A stretch of 64,000 bases of DNA from Azotobacter bryophylli (GTDB lineage: Bacteria; Pseudomonadota; Gammaproteobacteria; Pseudomonadales; Pseudomonadaceae), in assembly GCF_042643485.1 (NCBI RefSeq), contig NZ_JBHRSJ010000012.1, forward strand, positions 248,001-312,000. Reading direction: 5' to 3'. The notes beneath the pieces are model-generated. The model did not search any database, had not been told where the DNA came from, and was given only the letters and a program-made list of their open reading frames with translations. Shown here one piece after another: positions 8,678 to 17,156 of this stretch. Made by a program: the position numbers and the translations under genes. Positions within the stretch are counted from its first letter, which is position 1; every line of letters begins with the position of its first letter.

Positions 8678-9988
8678 ATGCTGCATCTGTCCCGTCTGAC
8701 CTCGCCGGCCCTGGCCATCGCACTGGCGCTCGGCGCGCCGCTCCTGCACGCCGCGCAGCCCCCTGCGCCAGCCGCTGCGGAGCGGGACCAGGGCGTCCTG
8801 CCGCTCGAAGAGCTGCGCACCTTCGCCGAGGTGCTGGACCGGATCAAGGCCGCCTACGTCGAGCCCCTGGACGACAAGACCCTGCTGGAAAACGCCATCA
8901 AGGGCATGCTGAGCAATCTCGACCCGCATTCGGCCTATCTCGATCCCAAGGACTTCCAGGAGCTGCAGGAAAGCACCAGCGGCGAATTCGGCGACCTCGG
9001 CATCGAAGTCGGCATGGCGGACGGCCAGCTCAACGTGGTCTCGCCGATCGACGACACCCCGGCGGCCAAGGCCGGCATCGAGGCCGGCGACCTGATCGTG
9101 CGGATCGACGGCCAGCCGACCAAGGGCATGTCGATGCTGGACGCCGTGGACAAGATGCGCGGCAAACCCGGCAGCAAGCTCACCCTGACCCTGGTGCGCG
9201 GCGACGGCAAACCCTTCGACGTCCAGCTGACCCGCGCGGTGATCAAGGTCAAGAGCGTGAAGAGCCAGATGCTCGAACCCGGCTACGGCTACCTGCGCAT
9301 CACCCAGTTCCAGGTCAACAGCGGCGAGGAAGTCGCCAAGGCCCTGGCCAACCTGAAGAAGGAGAACGGCGGCAAGCGGCTCGACGGCCTGGTGCTGGAC
9401 CTGCGCAACAACCCCGGCGGCGTGCTGCAGTCGGCGGTGGAAGTCTCCGACCACTTCCTGAAGAAGGGTCTGATCGTCTACACCAAGGGCCGCATCGCCA
9501 ATTCCGAGCTGCGCTTCTCCGCCGACCCGGCCGACGCCAGCGAGGGCGTGCCGCTGGTGGTGCTGATCAACGGCGGCAGCGCCTCGGCCGCGGAAATCGT
9601 CGCCGGCGCCCTGCAGGACCACAAGCGCGCCGTGCTGATGGGCACCGACACCTTCGGCAAGGGCTCGGTGCAGACCGTGCTGCCGCTGAACAACGACCGC
9701 GCGCTGAAGCTCACCACGGCGCTCTACTACACCCCCAACGGCCGCTCGATCCAGGCCCAGGGCATCCAGCCGGACATCAAGGTGGAACGCGGCAAGGTGA
9801 CCCAGGAGCAGGCCGGCGCGAACGTCCGCGAGGCCGATCTGGCCGGCCACCTGGGCAACGGCAACGGCGGTCCGGAAAAACCGAGCAACGGCGCCGCCAA
9901 GTCGACCAGCAAGCCGCAGGACGAGGACTACCAACTGAGCCAGGGGCTCAACCTGCTGAAGGGACTCAACGTCACCCGCGGGTTGTAA
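8678..9988 (+). CDS. ctpA: S41-family carboxy-terminal processing protease
   Basis: Secreted serine protease of 436 residues that cleaves periplasmic substrates near their C-termini. A signal peptide (1-~26, ending HAAQ) precedes a PDZ domain (about 95-175, GIEVGMADGQ onward) and the S41 peptidase core. The nucleophile lies in NGGSASAAEI and the general base lysine in TFGKGSVQ, giving the Ser/Lys dyad. The C-terminal ~75 residues are polar and Gly/Asn/Lys-rich. gaggag lies 6 nt before the chosen ATG; the longer open frame upstream only overlaps envC. In pseudomonads such proteases act with lipoprotein adaptors on peptidoglycan endopeptidases, which fits its place next to envC. Confidence 0.93.
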   Translation: MLHLSRLTSPALAIALALGAPLLHAAQPPAPAAAERDQGVLPLEELRTFAEVLDRIKAAYVEPLDDKTLLENAIKGMLSNLDPHSAYLDPKDFQELQESTSGEFGDLGIEVGMADGQLNVVSPIDDTPAAKAGIEAGDLIVRIDGQPTKGMSMLDAVDKMRGKPGSKLTLTLVRGDGKPFDVQLTRAVIKVKSVKSQMLEPGYGYLRITQFQVNSGEEVAKALANLKKENGGKRLDGLVLDLRNNPGGVLQSAVEVSDHFLKKGLIVYTKGRIANSELRFSADPADASEGVPLVVLINGGSASAAEIVAGALQDHKRAVLMGTDTFGKGSVQTVLPLNNDRALKLTTALYYTPNGRSIQAQGIQPDIKVERGKVTQEQAGANVREADLAGHLGNGNGGPEKPSNGAAKSTSKPQDEDYQLSQGLNLLKGLNVTRGL

Positions 9989-10006
9989 TCGGCGGTCCCC
10001 AGAAAG

Positions 10007-10041
10007 CGAAAGCCCGGGCATCGACCCGGGCTTCGTTTTTT
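10007..10041 (+). terminator. Terminator after ctpA
   Basis: AGCCCGGG (10011-10018) pairs with CCCGGGCT (10025-10032), extended by CGAA/TTCG with one bulged base, and is followed by TTTTTT ending at 10041. It closes the gpmI-envC-ctpA transcript before the oppositely oriented his genes. Confidence 0.9.
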
Positions 10042-10083
10042 CGGCTTCCGCCGATCCGGCGCGACCGGATCGGCGGGATGCGC

Positions 10084-10842
10084 TCAGCGCACTACGATGC
10101 CGCGGCTGGCCAGGTACGCCTTGGCCTCCGGCACGGTGTACTCGCCGAAGTGGAAGATGCTCGCGGCGAGCACCGCATCGGCCTTGCCCTCGATGATGCC
10201 GGCGGCCAGATGCTCCAGGTTGCCGACGCCGCCGGAGGCGATCACCGGAATGCCCACCGCTTCGCTGATGGCGCGGGTCACGCCGAGGTCGTAGCCGCTC
10301 TTCACGCCGTCCTGGTCCATGCTGGTCAGCAGGATCTCGCCGGCGCCGAGACCTTCCATCTTCTTCGCCCACTCGACGGCATCCAATCCGGTCGGCTTGC
10401 GCCCGCCGTGGGTGAAGATTTCCCAGCGGCCCGCGGCGACCCTCTTGGCGTCGATGGCGACCACGATGCACTGGGAGCCGAAGCGCTCGGCGGCCTCGCC
10501 GACGAACTCGGGGTTGAACACCGCAGCGGTGTTGATCGACACCTTGTCGGCGCCGGCGTTCAGCAGGTTGCGGATGTCCTGCACGGTGCGCACGCCGCCG
10601 CCGACGGTCAGCGGGATGAACACCTGGCTGGCCATGCGCTCGACGGTGTGCAGGGTGGTGTCGCGACCCTGCGAGCTGGCGGTGATGTCGAGGAAGGTGA
10701 TCTCGTCGGCGCCCTGCTCGTCGTAGCGGCGGGCGATCTCCACCGGGTCGCCGGCGTCGCGGATGTTCTCGAACTTGACGCCCTTGACCACGCGGCCGTT
10801 GTCCACGTCGAGGCAGGGGATGATGCGTTTGGCGAGGGCCAT
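10084..10842 (-). CDS. hisF: Imidazole glycerol phosphate synthase, cyclase subunit
   Basis: Synthase subunit of the HisF-HisH complex that uses ammonia made by HisH to convert PRFAR into imidazole glycerol phosphate and AICAR in histidine and purine metabolism. It is a (beta/alpha)8 barrel of 252 residues. The catalytic aspartates are expected at D12 (RIIPCLDVDNG) and in LTSMDQDG; the phosphate loops SGGVGN and GGGVRT are present. I chose the ATG at 10842, which begins MALAKRI as in other HisF; the longer open frame reads through the intergenic repeat. It is last in a hisB-hisH-hisA-hisF run on the minus strand. Confidence 0.97.
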   Translation of the reverse strand: MALAKRIIPCLDVDNGRVVKGVKFENIRDAGDPVEIARRYDEQGADEITFLDITASSQGRDTTLHTVERMASQVFIPLTVGGGVRTVQDIRNLLNAGADKVSINTAAVFNPEFVGEAAERFGSQCIVVAIDAKRVAAGRWEIFTHGGRKPTGLDAVEWAKKMEGLGAGEILLTSMDQDGVKSGYDLGVTRAISEAVGIPVIASGGVGNLEHLAAGIIEGKADAVLAASIFHFGEYTVPEAKAYLASRGIVVR

Positions 10843-10854
10843 GGCAATGTCTCT

Positions 10855-10957
10855 CGTAGGGTGGGTTAGGCCGTTGGCCGTAACCCACCGAAGCGGGTTG
10901 AAAATCGACTCCAATCGGTGGGTTACGCCGCGCTGCGGCCAACCCACCCTACGGTCT
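10855..10957. repeat. Double hairpin repeat (GGTGGGTTA...TAACCCACC) between hisF and hisA
   Basis: Two tandem hairpins fill the gap. The first pairs GGTGGGTTA (from ~10860) with GTAACCCACC (to ~10889). The second pairs GGTGGGTTACG (from ~10917) with CCAACCCACC (to ~10948). The outer ends GTAGGGTGGGTT and AACCCACCCTAC are themselves inverted. The GTAGGGTGGGTTA type occurs widely as a small palindromic intergenic repeat in gammaproteobacteria. It may also act on the mRNA between the two genes. Confidence 0.75.
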
Positions 10958-10966
10958 GCGTCGGGG

Positions 10967-11704
10967 TCAGCCCTTGAAACCGTCGCACAGCGCCTGGGCC
11001 TCGGCCACATCGAGGGTGCCCTCGTAGATGGCGCGACCGGTGATGGCGCCGACGATGCCCGGGTTGCGGGTGTCGAGCAGCTTCTGGATGTCGCCGAGGT
11101 TGTGGATGCCGCCGGAGGCGATCACCGGGATGCGGCTGGCATTGGCCAAGGCCGCGGTGGCCTCGACGTTGCAACCCTGCATCATGCCGTCCTTGCTGAT
11201 GTCGGTGTAGACGATGGCGGACACGCCGTCGGCCTCGAAGCGCTTGGCCAGGTCGGTGGCCTGTACGGAGCTGACCTCGGCCCAGCCGTCGGTGGCGACG
11301 AAGCCGTTCTTGGCGTCCAGGCCGACGATCACCTTGCCCGGGAAGGCGCGGCAGGCCTCGCCGACGAATTCCGGCTGCTTGACCGCCTTGGTGCCGATGA
11401 TCACGTAGCTGACCCCGGCCCTGACGTAGTGCTCGATGGTCTCCAGCGAGCGGATGCCGCCGCCGATCTGGATCGGCAGGTTCGGGTAGCGCCTGGCGAT
11501 GGCGGTGACCACTTCGCCGTTGACCGGCTGGCCCTCGAAGGCGCCGTTGAGGTCGACCAGGTGCAGGCGGCGGCAGCCGGCCTCGACCCACTTGGCGGCC
11601 ATCGCCACCGGGTCGTCGGAGAACACCGTGGCGTCCTCCATCAGGCCCTGGCGCAGGCGCACGCAGGCGCCGTCCTTCAGATCGATTGCGGGAATAATCA
11701 ACAT
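10967..11704 (-). CDS. hisA: Phosphoribosylformimino-5-aminoimidazole carboxamide ribotide isomerase
   Basis: Cytosolic isomerase of the fourth step of histidine synthesis, turning ProFAR into PRFAR by an Amadori rearrangement. The 245-residue (beta/alpha)8 barrel starts MLIIPAIDLKDG with the catalytic Asp at position 8; the second catalytic Asp lies in YTDISKDGMM. Phosphate-binding loops GGGIRS and SGGIHN are visible. It is closely related in fold to the neighbouring HisF. A 135-bp gap separates it from hisH, longer than elsewhere in the operon, and an 124-bp gap with a hairpin repeat separates it from hisF, so expression may be tuned inside the operon. Confidence 0.97.
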   Translation of the reverse strand: MLIIPAIDLKDGACVRLRQGLMEDATVFSDDPVAMAAKWVEAGCRRLHLVDLNGAFEGQPVNGEVVTAIARRYPNLPIQIGGGIRSLETIEHYVRAGVSYVIIGTKAVKQPEFVGEACRAFPGKVIVGLDAKNGFVATDGWAEVSSVQATDLAKRFEADGVSAIVYTDISKDGMMQGCNVEATAALANASRIPVIASGGIHNLGDIQKLLDTRNPGIVGAITGRAIYEGTLDVAEAQALCDGFKG

Positions 11705-11839
11705 GTCAAATCGTCCTCATGCCGGGCTCGCGTCGGATGGAAAGCGAGCGCAGGCGAATCGCCAAACCCGGCCCGCCGGGGCCGGTCACAGAATCATCGG
11801 TAACGTGGAAGGCCGCGCGGCGTCTTCCACCAGGTCGCG

Positions 11840-12478
11840 CTACCAGCGGCCGTCCCAGGCGGCGAAGTTCTGCAGCAGCTGCAGGCCGTGGGTGTGGCTC
11901 TTTTCCGGGTGGAACTGCACGGCGAAACGCGAGCCTTCGGCCAGCGCAGCGGCGAAATCGACGCCGTAATGGCCGCGCCCGGCGACCTGCTTGGGATTGC
12001 CGGCCTCGACGTAGTAGCTGTGCACGAAATAGAAGCGGCCCCGGTCCGGGATATTGTGCCAGAGCGGGTGGTCGATGCTCTGGCCGACCTCGTTCCAGCC
12101 CATGTGCGGCACCTTGAGATGCTCGCCGTTCTCGACCAGATCCTTGCCGAAGAACCGTACTTGCCCGGGGAACAGGCCGATGCAGTCGACCCCGCCGTTC
12201 TCCTCGCTGCGCTCCATCAGCGCCTGCATGCCGACGCAGATGCCGAGGAACGGGCGGTCGACGCTGACCTCGCGGACCAGCTCATCGAAGCCCAAACGGC
12301 GGATCTCCGCCATGCAGTCGCGGATCGCGCCGACCCCGGGGAACACCACCCGGTCCGCCTCGCGGATCACCTGAGCGTCGCTGGTGACCTGCACCCGACC
12401 GGCGCCCACGTGCTCGAGGGCCTTGGCCACCGAATGCAGGTTGCCCATGCCATAGTCGATCACGGCTACCGATTGCAT
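11840..12478 (-). CDS. hisH: Imidazole glycerol phosphate synthase, glutaminase subunit
   Basis: Class I glutamine amidotransferase of 212 residues that releases ammonia from glutamine and channels it to HisF. The nucleophilic cysteine lies in FLGICVGMQ (near residue 84) and the His-Glu pair in QFHPEKSH (near residue 193). The N-terminal VAVIDYGMGN and PGVGAI oxyanion segment are typical. Its ATG overlaps the hisB stop codon by one base (TGATG), showing translational coupling. The gene is of normal length with no odd features. Confidence 0.97.
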   Translation of the reverse strand: MQSVAVIDYGMGNLHSVAKALEHVGAGRVQVTSDAQVIREADRVVFPGVGAIRDCMAEIRRLGFDELVREVSVDRPFLGICVGMQALMERSEENGGVDCIGLFPGQVRFFGKDLVENGEHLKVPHMGWNEVGQSIDHPLWHNIPDRGRFYFVHSYYVEAGNPKQVAGRGHYGVDFAAALAEGSRFAVQFHPEKSHTHGLQLLQNFAAWDGRW

Positions 12479-13071
12479 CACAGGCACCCCTTGGTGGAAG
12501 GCATCTGCCCGGCCATGCGCTCGTCGTGCTCGAGGGCCATGCGCAGGGCGCGGCCGAAGGCCTTGAACACCGTCTCGATCTGGTGGTGGGTGTTGCTTCC
12601 GCGCAGGTTGTCGATGTGCAGGGTGACCTGGGCGTGATTGACGAAGCCCTGGAAGAACTCCTGGAACAGGTCCACGTCGAAGCCGCCGACCGTGGCGCGG
12701 GTATAGGGGACGTGCATCCACAGGCCGGGGCGGCCGGAGAAGTCGATCACAACCCTCGACAGCGACTCGTCCAGCGGCACGTAGGAATGGCCGTAGCGGC
12801 AGATGCCCTTCTTGTCGCCGACGGCCTTGGCGAAGGCCTGGCCGAGGGTGATGCCGACGTCTTCCACGGTATGGTGGTCGTCGATGTGCAGATCGCCCTG
12901 GCACTCGATATCCAGATCGATCAGGCCGTGGCGGGCGATCTGGTCGAGCATGTGCTCGAGGAAGGGCACGCCGATGGCGAAGCGGGCCTTGCCGGTGCCA
13001 TCCAGGTTGACCTGGACCTTGATCTGGGTCTCCAGGGTATTGCGCTCGACGAATGCCGTACGTTCGGCCAT
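12478..13071 (-). CDS. hisB: Imidazoleglycerol-phosphate dehydratase
   Basis: Manganese enzyme of 197 residues catalysing the sixth step of histidine synthesis, dehydration of imidazole glycerol phosphate to imidazole acetol phosphate. The metal-binding repeats are visible: FLEHMLDQIARHG, DDHHTVEDVGI, GYGHSYVPLDES-like and SNTHHQIE near the C-terminus. It is the monofunctional bacterial form without a phosphatase domain. I chose the ATG at 13071 because ggag lies 6 nt upstream; a TTG directly before it is also possible. It is the first gene of hisB-H-A-F, and a short gap separates it from the divergently oriented panZ-like gene. Confidence 0.96.
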   Translation of the reverse strand: MAERTAFVERNTLETQIKVQVNLDGTGKARFAIGVPFLEHMLDQIARHGLIDLDIECQGDLHIDDHHTVEDVGITLGQAFAKAVGDKKGICRYGHSYVPLDESLSRVVIDFSGRPGLWMHVPYTRATVGGFDVDLFQEFFQGFVNHAQVTLHIDNLRGSNTHHQIETVFKAFGRALRMALEHDERMAGQMPSTKGCL

Positions 13072-13237
13072 CAACAGCTCCGCTAAAATCGTTGGGCGAA
13101 AGGGGCGTCATTATAGGCGCAAACCCGGGGGCGGGATAAGCCGTCCGGCACCGATCCGGCGAGCGCCGTGCCCGGTGCACGCACCCGCGTTCGTGGTTAT
13201 CCTTTCCGGTCCACCCCGACAACCCCGCAAGGACACC

Positions 13238-13636
13238 ATGCCCGTCTACATCGAGAAGGTCGCCACCCCCAGTCCGCAGGATCGCACCGACCTGGCGAAG
13301 ATCTACGCCGACGCCCCGGCCTGGCTGCTCGCCCCCCACGCCAGCGCCGACGAACTGATCGCCGCCGGGATCGAGCGCGGCACCCTGGTCGCCGCCCGCT
13401 TCAACGACCGCCTGCTCGGCGCCGCGCTGCTGGAGAAGGGCGAGAACCGCTGGCTGCTGTCGCACCTCTGCGTGCGCAAGATCACCCGCCGCCGCGGCGT
13501 CGCCCAACGCCTGCTCGACGAGGCCCTGCGCATCGCCGTGGAGGACGGCAAGCCCCTGCATCTGGGCGCGCCCCGCGACCAGCTGGAGAGCCAGGCCTTC
13601 GCCGCCCACGTCAAGCTGCCGCTGGAAAGCCTCTGA
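13238..13636 (+). CDS. PanZ/PanM-like acetyl-CoA sensor (GNAT fold)
   Basis: Small GNAT-fold protein of 132 residues related to E. coli PanZ (PanM), which binds acetyl-CoA and promotes self-cleavage of aspartate decarboxylase PanD while reporting CoA status. Support comes from the shared pattern SPQDRTDLAKIY near residue 12, AARFNDRLLGAAL near residue 48 and the acetyl-CoA loop RKITRRRGVAQRLL near residue 84. It is divergent from hisB. The substrate of any acetyltransferase activity, if one exists, is unknown; the PanD-regulator role is carried over from the family. Confidence 0.75.
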   Translation: MPVYIEKVATPSPQDRTDLAKIYADAPAWLLAPHASADELIAAGIERGTLVAARFNDRLLGAALLEKGENRWLLSHLCVRKITRRRGVAQRLLDEALRIAVEDGKPLHLGAPRDQLESQAFAAHVKLPLESL

Positions 13637-13745
13637 TCCGCCTTGCCCTCGCCCTCCCCGGGGGTTACAACAACGGCATCCCCGCAGGGTGAGGCCCTGC
13701 CCCAAGGACGGGACCGGACATTCAAGGGAATTGAGGAGCGAGGCC

Positions 13746-14882
13746 ATGAACAGCACCAGCGGCGCAAGCCAGTCCATCGACTGTATCGACACCCTGATCG
13801 TCGGCGCCGGGGCGCTGGGCCTGGCCTGCGCCGCCCGCCTCGCCCGCGGCGGGCAGAGCCTGATGATCGTCGAGGCCGAACGGCAGATCGGCAGCCACAC
13901 CTCCAGCCGCAACTCGGAAGTGATCCATGCCGGCCTCTACTACCCCCCCGGCTCGCTGAAGGCCGAGCTCTGCCTGGAAGGCCGCGAGCGCCTGTACCGC
14001 TGGTGCGCCACGCATCGGGTGCCGCACCGGCGCATCGGCAAGCTGCTGGTGGCGGTGGAGGATGCCGAACGCGAGCGGCTGGCCGGCCTCGAAGCCAATG
14101 CCCGGGCCTGCGGCGTGACCGACCTCGAGCCCGTCGACGGACAGCGGCTGCAGGCGCTGGAGCCGGCGGTGCGCGGCGTCGCCGCCCTGCTCTCGCCGAA
14201 CACCGGGATCATCGACAGCCACCAGTACCTGCAGTCCCTGCTCGCCCACGCCCAGAGCCAGGGCGCCGAGCTGGCCCTGGACACCCGCGTCACCCACCTG
14301 GAGCCGGCCGCCGACGGCTGGTTCGCCGAGGGCCTCAGCGCCGGCGAGCCCTTCACCCTCAAGGCGCGCCAGGTGATCAATGCCGGCGGGCTGTTCGCCG
14401 TGCGCCTCGCCGAGCGCACCGAAGGACTGGCGGCCCGCCACGTCCCCCGCCTGCACCTGTGCCAGGGGCGCTATTTCAGCTATACCGGGCGCTCGCCGTT
14501 CGGCCACCTGATCTACCCCATGCCGGAGGCCAACACCGCCGGCCTCGGCGTCCACGCCACCCTGGACCTCGCCGGTCAGCTGCGCTTCGGCCCCGACGTG
14601 CGCTACCTGGACGTCATCGACTACCGGGTCGATGAAGTCCTGCGCGAGCCCTTCGCCCAGGCCATCGGCCGCTATTTCCCGGGGCTCGATCCGGCACGCC
14701 TGGCCCCCGGCTACAGCGGCATCCGGCCGAAGCTGTCCGGCCCGGGAGAGCCGGCCGCCGACTTCCTGATCCAGACCCCGGCCACGCACGGCCTGCCCGG
14801 CCTGGTCAACCTGTTCGGCATCGAGTCGCCCGGCCTGACCGCCAGCCTAGCCATCGCCGAGAGGGTGGCACAAGCCTTGTGA
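13746..14882 (+). CDS. FAD-dependent oxidoreductase, L-2-hydroxyglutarate dehydrogenase-like
   Basis: Flavoprotein of 378 residues of the DAO superfamily. The dinucleotide-binding motif GAGALGLACAARLA lies at residues ~20-33, followed by the acidic end of strand 2 (IVEAE). The segment SSRNSEVIHAGLYYPPGSLKA near residues 57-77 is characteristic of LhgO/L2HGDH-type dehydrogenases, and the C-terminal LFGIESPGLTASLAIAE is their FAD-closing motif. It probably oxidises L-2-hydroxyglutarate or a related hydroxy-acid to the keto-acid and passes electrons to the quinone pool; the substrate is inferred. gagg lies upstream of the ATG. It is 51 bp before asmA. Confidence 0.85.
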   Translation: MNSTSGASQSIDCIDTLIVGAGALGLACAARLARGGQSLMIVEAERQIGSHTSSRNSEVIHAGLYYPPGSLKAELCLEGRERLYRWCATHRVPHRRIGKLLVAVEDAERERLAGLEANARACGVTDLEPVDGQRLQALEPAVRGVAALLSPNTGIIDSHQYLQSLLAHAQSQGAELALDTRVTHLEPAADGWFAEGLSAGEPFTLKARQVINAGGLFAVRLAERTEGLAARHVPRLHLCQGRYFSYTGRSPFGHLIYPMPEANTAGLGVHATLDLAGQLRFGPDVRYLDVIDYRVDEVLREPFAQAIGRYFPGLDPARLAPGYSGIRPKLSGPGEPAADFLIQTPATHGLPGLVNLFGIESPGLTASLAIAERVAQAL

Positions 14883-14933
14883 CGGGCCGGTATACTCGAT
14901 CCCCGTACCAAGCGAAAAACAAAGGACTCGTGC

Positions 14934-17156
14934 ATGAAAGCGCTCGGCAAGATCCTGGGCCTGCTGTTCCTCGGGCTGCTGCTGATCATCGTGGCCCTGG
15001 GCTTCGCCCTCACCCACATCCTGGATCCCAACGACTACAAGGACGAGATCCGCCAGCTCGCCCGCGACAAGGCCAATCTGGAGCTGACCCTCAACGGCGA
15101 CATCGGCTGGAGCCTGTACCCCTGGCTCGGCCTCGAACTGCACCAGACCACCGTGGCCAGCGCCCGCACCCCGGATCAGCCGTTCGCCGACCTGCAGATG
15201 CTCGGCCTCGCCGTGCGGGTTTTGCCGCTGCTGCGCCGCGAAGTGCAGATGAGCGACATCCGCATCGAGGGCCTCGACCTGACCCTGCGCCGCGACGAAC
15301 AGGGCCGCGGCAACTGGGAGGACATCGGCCGCCCGGCTCAGCCGGCGAAACAGCCCGAGGTCGCCGCCGGCCAGACCGAACCGGCGCCGGTGCCCGAAGG
15401 CGGGAACCAAGGAGCCAAGGAGCCGCTGCGCCTGGACATCGACAGCCTGACCGTCAACGACTCCCGCGTGGACTACCGGGACGCCCGCAGCGGCCAGCAG
15501 TTCAGCGCCGAGGGCATCCGCCTGACCACCGGGGCGATCCGCGAGGACAGCAACATCCCGTTCAAGCTGAACGCCCTCCTCAGCGGCAACCAGCCGGTGC
15601 TGCGCGCCCAGACCGACCTGGCGGGCGAGCTGCGCTTCAGCCGCGCCCTCAAGCGCTACCAGCTGGAGAACGCCCGCCTGTCCGGCGAGGCATCGGGCGA
15701 ACCGCTGGACGGCAAGACCCTCGCCTTCACCGCCGAAGGCCAGCTGCTCGTCGACCTGGCGGCCCAGGTGGCCGAATGGAACGGCCTGAAGCTCAGCGCC
15801 AACCAGATGCGCGCCCTGGGCGAAATCAAGGTTCGCGACCTGGACAAGACCGCCCAGCTGAGCGGCGGCCTGTCGGTCGCCCCGTTCAGCCTGCGCGAAT
15901 TCCTCGCCGGCCTCGGCCAGCCGCTGCCGCCGATGGCCGACGCCAGCAGTCTCGGCCGGTTCGAGATGACAACCCGCCTGGCCGGCACGCCGACCAGCCT
16001 GGCCCTCGAAGAGCTCGACCTGAAGCTGGACGACAGCCGCTTCACCGGTCGCCTCGCCGTCGCCGATCTGGCACGCAAGGCCGTGCGCGTGCAGCTCAAG
16101 GGCGACCAGCTGAATCTCGACCGCTACCTGCCGCCGCCGGCGCAGGACGCTTCCGCTGGCGCCGCGCGCAAGGCCGAAGTGAAAGGCGCGGAGGCCAGCG
16201 CCGGCCAGGGCGACACGCCGCTGCCCAAGGCCCCGACCCAGCAAGCCTGGAGCACGGAGCCGATCCTGCCGGTCGACCGGCTGCGCCAGCTGGACTTCGA
16301 GGCCACCCTGGATCTCGGCCAGTTGACCGTCCGCCAACTGCCGGTCGTCAACGCCCACCTGCAGGCCAACGGCAATAACGGCCTGCTGACTCTGCAGGAC
16401 CTGCGCGGCGAGCTCTTCGGCGGCAGCTTCGAGACACAGGCCCGGCTCGACGCCCGCCCGGCGCTGCCGCTGCTGAACCTGCAACAGCGCATCAACCGGG
16501 TGCCGGTGGAGAAGTTCATCAAGACCGAAGAGGGCAAGCAGCCACCGCTCAAGGGTCTGCTGGAGCTGAGCGCCGACCTCGCCACCCGCGGCTACAGCGA
16601 AAAGGACTGGGTCGAGGGGCTCAACGGCACCGCCAGCTTCGTGCTGAACGACGGCGTGCTGCCCGAGGCCAATCTGGAGCAGCAACTCTGCATGGCCATC
16701 GCCACCCTCAACCGCAAGGCGCTGAGCAACCCGCCCCAGAGCAAGGACACCCCCTTCCGCGAGCTCAAGGGTAGCCTGCGCTTCACCAACGGCGTGGCCC
16801 ACAACCCCGACCTCAAGGCGAGCATTCCCGGCCTGACGGTCAACGGCAACGGCGATCTCGACCTGCGCGTGCTCGGCATGGACTACCGCGCCGGCATCGT
16901 CATCGAGGGCGACAAACGCGAGATGCCCGACCCGGCCTGTCAGGTCAACGAACGCTATGCCGGGCTGGAACTGCCGGTGCGCTGCCGCGGCCCGCTGGAG
17001 CTGGGGGCCAAGGCCTGCCGCTTGGATCGCGACGGCCTGGGCAAGATCGCCGCCCGGCTGGGCGGCGAGAAGCTGCAGGAGAAGATCGAGGAGAAGATCG
17101 GCGACAAGGTCAGCCCCGAGCTGAAGGACAAGCTGAAGGGGCTGTTCAACCGATGA
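14934..17156 (+). CDS. asmA: AsmA-family protein
   Basis: Inner-membrane-anchored periplasmic protein of 740 residues. One N-terminal membrane segment (residues ~7-27) is followed by a long beta-rich AsmA region with an N-terminal AsmA domain (about 30-400) and a C-terminal AsmA_2-type domain (about 500-680). The family, related to VPS13/bridge-like lipid-transfer proteins, is linked to phospholipid transport to the outer membrane. The linker at ~140-165 and another at ~405-440 are low-complexity and Ala/Gln/Glu-rich. The stop codon overlaps the mutY start (ATGA at 17153-17156), so the two are translationally coupled. Confidence 0.93.
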   Translation: MKALGKILGLLFLGLLLIIVALGFALTHILDPNDYKDEIRQLARDKANLELTLNGDIGWSLYPWLGLELHQTTVASARTPDQPFADLQMLGLAVRVLPLLRREVQMSDIRIEGLDLTLRRDEQGRGNWEDIGRPAQPAKQPEVAAGQTEPAPVPEGGNQGAKEPLRLDIDSLTVNDSRVDYRDARSGQQFSAEGIRLTTGAIREDSNIPFKLNALLSGNQPVLRAQTDLAGELRFSRALKRYQLENARLSGEASGEPLDGKTLAFTAEGQLLVDLAAQVAEWNGLKLSANQMRALGEIKVRDLDKTAQLSGGLSVAPFSLREFLAGLGQPLPPMADASSLGRFEMTTRLAGTPTSLALEELDLKLDDSRFTGRLAVADLARKAVRVQLKGDQLNLDRYLPPPAQDASAGAARKAEVKGAEASAGQGDTPLPKAPTQQAWSTEPILPVDRLRQLDFEATLDLGQLTVRQLPVVNAHLQANGNNGLLTLQDLRGELFGGSFETQARLDARPALPLLNLQQRINRVPVEKFIKTEEGKQPPLKGLLELSADLATRGYSEKDWVEGLNGTASFVLNDGVLPEANLEQQLCMAIATLNRKALSNPPQSKDTPFRELKGSLRFTNGVAHNPDLKASIPGLTVNGNGDLDLRVLGMDYRAGIVIEGDKREMPDPACQVNERYAGLELPVRCRGPLELGAKACRLDRDGLGKIAARLGGEKLQEKIEEKIGDKVSPELKDKLKGLFNR

